A DNA stretch of 64,000 nucleotides from contig CACYYG010000025.1 of the NCBI GenBank assembly GCA_902778535.1, positions 59,617-123,616 of the forward strand. Reading direction: 5' to 3'. Both the position numbers and the translations under genes were made by a program. The notes under the pieces were generated by a model. That model saw only the letters and a list, made by a program, of their open reading frames with translations, ran no database searches and was not told the DNA's origin. The DNA comes from an uncultured Prevotellaceae bacterium (GTDB taxonomy: Bacteria > Bacteroidota > Bacteroidia > Bacteroidales > Bacteroidaceae). This document shows, piece after piece, positions 9,815 to 16,488 of this stretch (positions within the stretch are counted from its first letter, which is position 1; each line of letters opens with the position of its first letter).

Positions 9815-9903
9815 TCAATTATTCTTGATGACCGTGACAGGATTGTCTGCCACCCGTCGGTCAGTTTTACGAAATCAGCCACAGTCATGTAGGCCTTTGA
9901 TTT
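9815..9903 (-). pseudogene. Possible C-terminal coding remnant
   Basis: Read on the minus strand, this stretch encodes MTVADFVKLTDG and then, after a frame change, VADNPVTVIKNN followed by a stop. It looks like the tail of a decayed gene left between 9533-9814 and yifB. The family is not recognised and the call rests only on protein-like composition. Confidence 0.25.
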
Positions 9904-9961
9904 CTGCGCATGTGCAAAAACAGCTTATTTTCACTGTGTTTCCAAATAAATTCTTTTGTTT

Positions 9962-9993
9962 TTTGTTTATTATGAATAAAAGAGTTACTTTTG
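9962..9993 (+). promoter_or_regulatory. yifB promoter
   Basis: TTTG (9962-9965), 20-nt spacer, TACTTTTG (9986-9993): a full match to the Bacteroidetes promoter pattern. It lies 37 nt upstream of the yifB ATG at 10031. Confidence 0.75.
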
Positions 9994-10030
9994 CAAAGGA
10001 AATAGAGTAAAATAATTTCTTGTTTGGCCT

Positions 10031-11503
10031 ATGCTTGCTAAAACATATAGTGCCGCAGTCATTGGATTGGAGGCCACCACAATCACCATTGAAGTGAACC
10101 TGACCAAAGGCGTGATGTTCAGGTTGTCTGGACTTGCAGATACGGCCGTGAAGGAGAGCTACGACAGAATCCATGCTGCTCTGCCTAACGTTGGCTTCAA
10201 AGCTCCTCTGGCAGACATCGTCATCAACCTCTCACCTGCCGACTTGAAGAAAGAAGGCAGCGGCTTTGATTTGCCCATAGCCATTGGAATTCTGGCTGCC
10301 GATGGAAAGATTGAGAGCAGTCAGTTGAAGGATTATATGCTCATTGGTGAACTTGGACTTGACGGTTCCATCAAACCAGTCCATGCAGTTCTTCCCATAG
10401 CCATCAGGGCAAGGAAAGAAAAGTTCAAGGGGCTGATTGTTCCCAAAGAAAACATCCGCGAGGCTGCTGTAGTCAACAATCTCGATGTCTATGGCATGGA
10501 TAATCTGTCAGAAGTGATAGCTTTCCTGAATGGCCACAGTTCCTACCAGCCAATGGTCGTAGACACGCGTAAAGAATTCTATGAACAGCAATGCCACTTC
10601 GACCTCGACTTTGCCGACGTTAAAGGTCAGGAAAGTGTGAAGCGCGCCCTTGAAGTGGCAGCAGCTGGCGGTCACAATCTGATTATGATCGGCCCGCCTG
10701 GCAGCGGCAAGTCGATGATGGCCAAGCGCCTGCCAAGTATCCTTCCGCCACTCACTTTGGCCGAGAGCCTGGAAACCACACAGATACACAGCGTAGCAGG
10801 CAAACTGGGGACTAACGTCTCACTCATCAGCCAGCGACCATTCCGTTCACCCCACCACACAGTCTCTCAGGTAGCACTGTGCGGTGGCGGACCCAACCCA
10901 CAGCCAGGAGAAATCAGCCTTGCCCACAACGGTGTCCTCTTTCTCGACGAGTTGCCGGAGTTCAGCCGTGCCGTACTTGAGGTGATGCGCCAGCCATTAG
11001 AAGACCGCCACATTACCGTAGCACGCGCAAAATATACTGTCGACTACCCAGCGTCTTTTATGTTTGTCGCCTCCATGAATCCCTGTCCCTGCGGCTACTA
11101 CGGTGACCCGACACATCATTGCGTCTGCACGCCTGGTCAGATTCAGCGTTACATGAATAAAATATCAGGTCCGCTTCTCGACCGTATCGACATCCATTGT
11201 GAGATTCAGGCGGTACCGTTTGCACAGCTTTCCCAGATGCAGCCAGGAGAGCCGTCGGCCAGCATACGTGAGCGTGTCATTGCCGCCCGCAAGATTCAGG
11301 AGGAACGCTTCAAGTCCTTCAAGGGCATCCATTGCAACGCCCAGATGACCGAGCGCATGCTCCACGAATTCGCCGAGATCCTCAAGGTAGCCCGGACCAT
11401 TGCCGACCTGACCGGCTCTGAAAAAGTCCAGTCCATGCACATCGCCGAGGCCATCGGATATAGGAATCTGGACAGAGGCGACTGGGCAGAGAGAGGTATT
11501 TAG
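10031..11503 (+). CDS. yifB: YifB/ComM family AAA ATPase with a lid deletion
   Basis: A 490-residue Mg-chelatase-like ATPase. It has an N-terminal S5-fold ChlI-like domain (about 20-160), a AAA core with Walker A GPPGSGKS (221-228) and Walker B VLFLDEL (302-308), and a Cys-rich loop PCPCGYYGD. ComM homologues are branch-migration helicases that help integrate DNA in natural transformation. Family members are about 510 residues. Here the C-terminal helical lid jumps from LHEFAE (residue 449) straight to ILKVARTIADL, lacking about 25 residues of the type SLALLRMAMERLKLSARAYNR, which are present in the downstream fragment at 12540-12980. Function may therefore be impaired. Its 3' 320 bp are repeated at 14234-14531. 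Confidence 0.9.
   Translation: MLAKTYSAAVIGLEATTITIEVNLTKGVMFRLSGLADTAVKESYDRIHAALPNVGFKAPLADIVINLSPADLKKEGSGFDLPIAIGILAADGKIESSQLKDYMLIGELGLDGSIKPVHAVLPIAIRARKEKFKGLIVPKENIREAAVVNNLDVYGMDNLSEVIAFLNGHSSYQPMVVDTRKEFYEQQCHFDLDFADVKGQESVKRALEVAAAGGHNLIMIGPPGSGKSMMAKRLPSILPPLTLAESLETTQIHSVAGKLGTNVSLISQRPFRSPHHTVSQVALCGGGPNPQPGEISLAHNGVLFLDELPEFSRAVLEVMRQPLEDRHITVARAKYTVDYPASFMFVASMNPCPCGYYGDPTHHCVCTPGQIQRYMNKISGPLLDRIDIHCEIQAVPFAQLSQMQPGEPSASIRERVIAARKIQEERFKSFKGIHCNAQMTERMLHEFAEILKVARTIADLTGSEKVQSMHIAEAIGYRNLDRGDWAERGI
11180..11503 (+). repeat. Direct repeat A: 3' end of yifB
   Basis: Positions 11180-11377 align without gaps to 14234-14431 (offset 3054) and are nearly identical. After 26 extra bases here, 11404-11503 aligns to 14432-14531. 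The two copies flank about 2.7 kb carrying the RhuM gene, yifB fragment B and the WG-repeat gene. Confidence 0.85.
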
Positions 11504-11524
11504 TATAATTATATGAATTGAGAT

Positions 11525-12538
11525 ATGGAAGAACAGCAGAATATCATCATTTATCGGACGGCGGATGGGCGCGCATCGGTAGCACTCTATGCCAAAGATG
11601 GCAAGATATGGCTTAACCAGCAGCAGATGGCAGAACTTTTTGCCACCTCGAAGCCTAATATCAGCATGCACATAGCTAACATTCTGAAAGAAAAAGAGTT
11701 GTATAAAGATTCAGTTGTTAAGGAATTCTTAACTACTGCCGCTGACGGCAAGAACTACAACGTGGTTTTCTACTCATTGGAGATGATTATTGCCGTGGGA
11801 TATCGTGTTCGGGGAATACGAGGCACCCAGTTCCGCCAGTGGGCAACAGAACACTTGACGGAATATCTCGTAAAGGGTTTCACAATGGATGATGAAAGAC
11901 TGAAGAATCCTGATGGCCGGCCCGACTACTTTGATGAGTTGCTGGCTCGCATCCGCGACATACGTGCATCGGAAAAGCGTTTCTATCAGAAAGTGCGCGA
12001 CCTGTTTAAACTCAGCAGCGACTATGACAAGACGGACAAGGCCACGCAGATGTTCTTTGCTGAAACGCAGAACAAGCTACTTTATGCCGTAACCCACCAG
12101 ACCGCAGCAGAACTGATAGTTGCCCGTGCCGATGTCAACCAGCCGAATATGGGGCTGACCACTTGGAAAGGCAGCATCGTCCGTAAAGGCGATGTGATAA
12201 TAGCGAAGAACTATCTGCAAGACAATGAGATAGATTCACTAAACCGACTCGTCGACATCTTCCTGACCAGTGCAGAAGAACGAGTTAAGGGTCGTCGTGA
12301 CTTGACACTCGACTACTGGCGCAAGAACATAGATAATTTGCTGACTTTCCAAGACAAAGACATACTGCAAGGTAAAGGTTCTATATCCAATGCTGAAGCG
12401 GAAGAAATAGTTCGCAGCAGATACGACATTTTCAATGTCAAGCGCAAGCAACTCGATGCTCAAGATGCAGATGCCGAGGATTTAAAGATATTGGAAAACC
12501 TGGAAAAAAGCATTTTAGGAAAAGACAAAGAAGATTGA
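11525..12538 (+). CDS. RhuM family protein
   Basis: A 337-residue protein of the virulence RhuM family. The N-terminal domain has the typical order IWLNQQQMAELF, KPNISMHIANILKE, FYSLEMIIAVGYRVRG and GTQFRQWATEHLTEYL. The C-terminal half is helical with LTLDYWRKNIDNLL. RhuM proteins were first noted on a Salmonella pathogenicity island and are common on accessory islands of gut bacteria. Their biochemical role is not established, though the N-terminus resembles phage KilA-N/BRO-type DNA-binding modules. It starts 21 nt after yifB and ends 1 nt before yifB fragment B, so it behaves as cargo between yifB segments. Confidence 0.88.
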   Translation: MEEQQNIIIYRTADGRASVALYAKDGKIWLNQQQMAELFATSKPNISMHIANILKEKELYKDSVVKEFLTTAADGKNYNVVFYSLEMIIAVGYRVRGIRGTQFRQWATEHLTEYLVKGFTMDDERLKNPDGRPDYFDELLARIRDIRASEKRFYQKVRDLFKLSSDYDKTDKATQMFFAETQNKLLYAVTHQTAAELIVARADVNQPNMGLTTWKGSIVRKGDVIIAKNYLQDNEIDSLNRLVDIFLTSAEERVKGRRDLTLDYWRKNIDNLLTFQDKDILQGKGSISNAEAEEIVRSRYDIFNVKRKQLDAQDADAEDLKILENLEKSILGKDKED

Positions 12539-12539
12539 A

Positions 12540-12980
12540 ATGGCAACATCTATCAAACGAAAGGCTGGCCCTATAATCCCCAGCAGTATCGACATTCAGG
12601 TTGAGTGCTCGGCACTCAGCTACGATGACCTTTCTAAAGCTCCTACGGGAGAACCGTCTTCCGTAATTCGCGAAAGGGTGTTGAAGGCTCGTCAGATTCA
12701 GGAACGCCGATTCCAGGGGCACAAGGGCATACATTGCAATGCCCAGATGACTGAGCGAATGATTCATCAATACGCTGAACCTGACGAAAGTTCTTTGGCC
12801 CTCCTTCGGATGGCGATGGAGCGATTGAAACTGTCTGCTCGTGCGTACAATAGAATATTAAAGGTCGCCCGTACCATCGCCGACCTAGAAGGAAGTGAGA
12901 AAGTCCAGAGCCAACATATCGCTGAAGCTGTAGGATATAGAAACTTGGATAGAGGCGATTGGGCTGAGAGAGGGACATAA
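12540..12980 (+). pseudogene. yifB 3' fragment B (open frame, 146 aa)
   Basis: Codes for a YifB C-terminus only: from IDIQVECSALSYDDLS through the complete lid (SLALLRMAMERLKLSARAYN) to GYRNLDRGDWAER. The ATPase core is absent, so it cannot be a working YifB. The first 11 codons (MATSIKRKAGP) are not YifB-like, and the DNA junction ATAATCCCC occurs again at the start of fragment C (14225-14233). It is clearly diverged from yifB copy A at DNA level, so it is either the displaced original 3' end or came from another strain. The frame is open and could be translated after rhuM. Confidence 0.8.
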
Positions 12981-13005
12981 TAATCAAACATTTAACAGGA
13001 ATCAA

Positions 13006-14130
13006 ATGAATAATATTAACCTTATAAAACAAGTTTCTGACAGAAAATCCATTGGTAGGAATAATGACGGAAAATACTTATTGTTTGACCATACTGTTTC
13101 AAATGGGCATCCTTATACGCCTTATTATGATTACATGGCCTTGAGAGATGATGGGAAAATTGACATACAATTAAAAGCTTCGTGGGGACTGATGGATCCT
13201 CACGGAAGAATTCTTGTATACCCTCGTTTTTCTAAACCTTTGATTTTTAAAGATGGTTTATCTGTAGTACAGGATTCTCGATATGACTTAGGCCATTTGG
13301 GAGTAGTTGACAGTAACGGTTTTGAACTTGTGCCTGCTATATACGATGATATAGAGTTTATTGAGGAATATGTGCTAAATGAAGAACTTTGGTTTTATGA
13401 AGATAAAGTAGCTTTTATCTTTGGATGTATTGATGACGGAGATTTTATTACTCATATTGGGCATGGGAGTGGGTATAAAGCTCATTTAAGAGAAGATAAT
13501 GGGGTAGAATTGTTTTTACGGAATGGTAAAGTTATATCAGGTAAATACGAATGTTTTTATGTTACTGGTGACAGACAATTTATATTCGCTGGCTATAAAG
13601 GGTTTAAAATCATTGGATATGATGGAGATCGTAAAGAGTACATAAAAAGATATGAAGGATACCATGATTTAATAAACAAAGAAGGGACTATATTATTAAA
13701 AAAAGTCTGTGACTTTATTTATAACTCAAACCTCAAAGCAGTTAAAATAGGTTTTGAAGATACAAAATGGGCATTTTTAAACAAAGAAAACAAATTTATT
13801 ACAAACAGTGGAGATTTTGTTCCAATAAACGAAATTGATGAAACCAATAAGAAACTTACAAAAATCTACTGGCCAATGACATCAGAAGAATTCATTGACA
13901 AGAACTTAACAATAATAGCCAATATTTGTAAGATTAAGGATGTCGACTCTTTAAAAGATGAAATGAAGAGAAGGACAATATGGATGACAGATGAGGACTA
14001 TGAAAATGAACCGTATCCTCAAGATAACTACGATCCATATCAGTATTCAGATAGAGCTCCAAATGAAGAATTTGGAATTATGGATGCTTTAGATGGTGAG
14101 CCAGATGCTTATTGGAATATAGACAAATAA
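13006..14130 (+). CDS. WG-repeat protein, probable horizontal acquisition
   Basis: A 374-residue protein with WG-type beta repeats, clearest as WGLMDPHGRILVYPRFSKPL and LGVVDSNGFELVPAIYDDIE, then degenerate copies (WAFLNKENKFI). The C-terminus is acidic with ENEPYPQDNYDPYQYS. There is no signal peptide or membrane segment. WG-repeat proteins often occur in polymorphic toxin, immunity and accessory islands, but no biochemical role can be read here. The gene is conspicuously AT-rich compared with both flanks, a strong sign of transfer. It lies between yifB fragments B and C. Confidence 0.75.
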   Translation: MNNINLIKQVSDRKSIGRNNDGKYLLFDHTVSNGHPYTPYYDYMALRDDGKIDIQLKASWGLMDPHGRILVYPRFSKPLIFKDGLSVVQDSRYDLGHLGVVDSNGFELVPAIYDDIEFIEEYVLNEELWFYEDKVAFIFGCIDDGDFITHIGHGSGYKAHLREDNGVELFLRNGKVISGKYECFYVTGDRQFIFAGYKGFKIIGYDGDRKEYIKRYEGYHDLINKEGTILLKKVCDFIYNSNLKAVKIGFEDTKWAFLNKENKFITNSGDFVPINEIDETNKKLTKIYWPMTSEEFIDKNLTIIANICKIKDVDSLKDEMKRRTIWMTDEDYENEPYPQDNYDPYQYSDRAPNEEFGIMDALDGEPDAYWNIDK

Positions 14131-14131
14131 T

Positions 14132-14531
14132 ATGCCAATATTATATATAACTTTATGTGTAATCGCTGCAATGTTGACAACCGGCCTTCTTACAGGAATA
14201 AAAAATTCTTGTAAACGGGGTTACATAATCCCCGACCGTATCGACATCCATTGCGAGATACAGGCCGTGCCCTTCGCTGAACTCTCACAGATGCAGCCGG
14301 GCGAGCCGTCGGCCGCGATCCGTGAACGAGTGATTGCCGCCCGCAAGATTCAGGAGGAACGCTTCAAGTCCTTCAAGGGCATCCATTGCAACGCCCAGAT
14401 GACCGAGCGCATGCTCCACGAATTCGCCGAGCGACCTGGCCGGCTCTGAAAAAGTCCAGTCCATGCACATCGCCGAGGCCATCGGATACAGGAACCTGGA
14501 CAGAGGTGACTGGGCGGAGCGAGGAGTATAA
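14132..14531 (+). pseudogene. yifB 3' fragment C, frameshifted, fused to a short membrane peptide
   Basis: The frame starts MPILYITLCVIAAMLTTGLL, a hydrophobic segment not from YifB, then joins YifB sequence at IDIHCEIQAVPFAELS. After LHEFAE it shifts out of frame because 26 bases present in yifB copy A (11378-11403) are missing. The remainder (EKVQSMHIAEAIGYRNLDRG) is still recognisable in another frame to 14531. The left break, after GAATTCGCCGAG, is at the same base as the deletion in yifB itself (11377 and 14431). Confidence 0.85.
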
Positions 14532-14540
14532 CCCTTGATA

Positions 14541-14574
14541 TTTATTTGTAAGTTTGAGTTTTAATACAAATAAA
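14541..14574. repeat. Perfect inverted repeat after yifB fragment C
   Basis: TTTATTTGTA (14541-14550) and TACAAATAAA (14565-14574), 10 bp perfect with a 14-nt loop. It lies between yifB fragments C and D. There is no T-tract after it, so it is not a classic terminator; it might mark a cassette end. Confidence 0.5.
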
Positions 14575-14598
14575 TGGTATGACAAAGTTCAATCAGAT

Positions 14599-14701
14599 AG
14601 AGCTTCAGCCAGTACCCTTCGGTGAGCTCTCGAAAATGGCAGCCTGGCGAGCCGGCAGCGAAAAGGTGCAGTCCATGCACATCGCCGAAGCCAAAGGATA
14701 A
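14599..14701 (+). pseudogene. yifB remnant D
   Basis: A strongly reduced YifB 3' sequence: IELQPVPFGELSKM is recognisable, then a jump to SEKVQSMHIAEA and a stop. It is the third 3' remnant downstream of yifB and lies 50 bp before the ADP-ribosylglycohydrolase gene, continuing the pattern of accessory gene then yifB tail. Confidence 0.7.
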
Positions 14702-14752
14702 TTCTTAACTAATGCTGCTCTTTAGATGTGATTATAAATAAACTTACCGAGT

Positions 14753-15907
14753 ATGATGACAGAAACTGTAAATAAAGACAAAATTCGCGGCTCGCTCATT
14801 GGCGGGGCCGTTGGCGACGCTTTAGGATATCCAGTAGAGTTCATGAGTATTGAACATATAAGAGACAAATACGGAGAGAGCGGAATTACGCGCTACGAAC
14901 TAAACAGGAATGGAGTTGCCGAAATTTCCGACGACACCCAGATGACATTATTCACAGCTAACGGCATGCTGTTTGGTTACACAAGGCTTGCCTTGCGTGG
15001 CATTATGGGTGAGCCTTGGGCATATATCAAAGATTCGTACTTAGAATGGCTACAGACACAGACTGGAGAGATTGACTACACAAAACCACACTACAACTGG
15101 ATTCGCGAAGTAAAGGAACTACATTCAAGACGTGCGCCAGGCAACACCTGCCTTCAGGCTTTACATGCAATCGCAAACGGACATGAAGCGGTGAATAACA
15201 GCAAGGGTTGTGGCGGCATTATGAGGATAGCGCCCATCCCATTATATTATCGGGGAGGAATGGGAAAATTCCATCCGCTTCCCGACGATATGACTTCTGT
15301 GGCTGCAGAGGCCGCTAAAATTACCCACAAGCATCCTCTGGGCTACCTTCCTGCTGCCCTGTTGTCGTATCTGATCGGCACTCTTGTATCCACCTCATCG
15401 CCTACCAGCTATCAGATTGCCAAGATTCTGGATGACGGAATACAGCTACTACGAAAATTATTCCCCGCAGAAAAGAAAGACATAGACCTGCTTCAGTATT
15501 GTGTAGAAAAAGCCGCGAGACGTGCAGTATCGCCTCTGGCCGATGCTGATGCCATTAAGCAATTAGGCGAAGGATGGGTGGCTGAAGAGACGTTGGCTAT
15601 TGCCGTATTCTGTGTCATGCGCTATCCTAATGACTTTGAAAAAGCCGTTGTCGCCTCTGTCAACCATTCGGGTGACAGCGATTCTACAGGTGCGGTTACC
15701 GGGAATATCATGGGAGCAATATGTGGATATGACGCTATTCCCTCTTATTTCAAGGAGCATCTTGAATTGCGATGGTTAGTGGAAGAGTTGGCTGACGACC
15801 TGGCTAACGTCATTCCTGTCGGAGAATACATTGACTGCTATGACACCCCTGAGAAATGTCGCTGGATGAAGAAGTATGTCGAAGTCTTCTCTCAATGTAA
15901 AATGTAA
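14753..15907 (+). CDS. ADP-ribosylglycohydrolase family protein
   Basis: A 384-residue cytoplasmic enzyme of the DraG/ARH family, which removes ADP-ribose from modified targets. Metal-binding signatures are in place: RGSLIGGAVGDALGYPVEF, SDDTQMTLFTANG and NHSGDSDSTGAVTGNI. Two adjacent ATGs (14753, 14756) are possible starts. It ends the accessory block downstream of yifB, so it may act as cargo there, for example reversing toxin-mediated ADP-ribosylation (inference). Its stop codon lies inside the first bases of intergenic repeat copy 2. Confidence 0.9.
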   Translation: MMTETVNKDKIRGSLIGGAVGDALGYPVEFMSIEHIRDKYGESGITRYELNRNGVAEISDDTQMTLFTANGMLFGYTRLALRGIMGEPWAYIKDSYLEWLQTQTGEIDYTKPHYNWIREVKELHSRRAPGNTCLQALHAIANGHEAVNNSKGCGGIMRIAPIPLYYRGGMGKFHPLPDDMTSVAAEAAKITHKHPLGYLPAALLSYLIGTLVSTSSPTSYQIAKILDDGIQLLRKLFPAEKKDIDLLQYCVEKAARRAVSPLADADAIKQLGEGWVAEETLAIAVFCVMRYPNDFEKAVVASVNHSGDSDSTGAVTGNIMGAICGYDAIPSYFKEHLELRWLVEELADDLANVIPVGEYIDCYDTPEKCRWMKKYVEVFSQCKM

Positions 15908-16333
15908 AGAATTTTTATTCCGATTTTTTTACAAACGAAAATTGCAAAATAGAAGCGAAAAGACCAGGTTTTGTTGTCTGTTGCCCGTTGGATGAGCATG
16001 AGCAAGCGCCGGAAATTGCACAGACATATAGGTATTGTGCAGCTTTTCAGCCTCTAAAAGGTGCTACTTTTGCTCCAGAACGGCATGTTTTTGTTCAAAA
16101 AGAGGCTCCGCGTGAAAAAAAGGCATTGACTTTTTTTCATGGGGATATACCTTTTTGAAAACGAGGATGCTCCCAGTTAACAGGAATACGAGCTAAGTAT
16201 CTGCCAGTCAGCGAGATAGTCAACCCCTCTCATTTTCGCAAATTTTCAAGCGAAGCGCCCTTTCTTCAATTCTGAGCCAATCTCAGCCTAGTTCAGCCCT
16301 GTTTTTTCCTCTCTTTTGTCAAAACATTTTACT
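15903..16333 (+). repeat. Dispersed intergenic repeat, copy 2
   Basis: Same family as 1814-2243. It starts TGTAAAGA...TTTACA, has the near-invariant core at 16097-16174 with the A7/T7 hairpin and ATGGGGATATACC block, and ends near TTTTGTCAAA. It begins within the last codons of the ADP-ribosylglycohydrolase gene. The remaining gap to 16459 contains a short GC-rich patch (about 16334-16407) that I cannot assign. Confidence 0.85.
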
Positions 16334-16459
16334 ACCCGGTCGCCTGTACGATTGACGTCATCCGAGGGCACCAGCAGCAACGGGCGTCTTATCATAGTCA
16401 TTCCATGCTTCTATTTGAAAAAACACATTATTTTCTAATAATAAACGAGAAAAAAAGTG

Positions 16460-16467
16460 TACTTTTG
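16460..16467 (+). promoter_or_regulatory. -7 element of the GH35-GH2 operon
   Basis: TACTTTTG matches TAnnTTTG and lies 21 nt before the GH35 ATG. No good -33 element is visible. Confidence 0.55.
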
Positions 16468-16488
16468 CAGCAGAAAACCTACTGAAGC

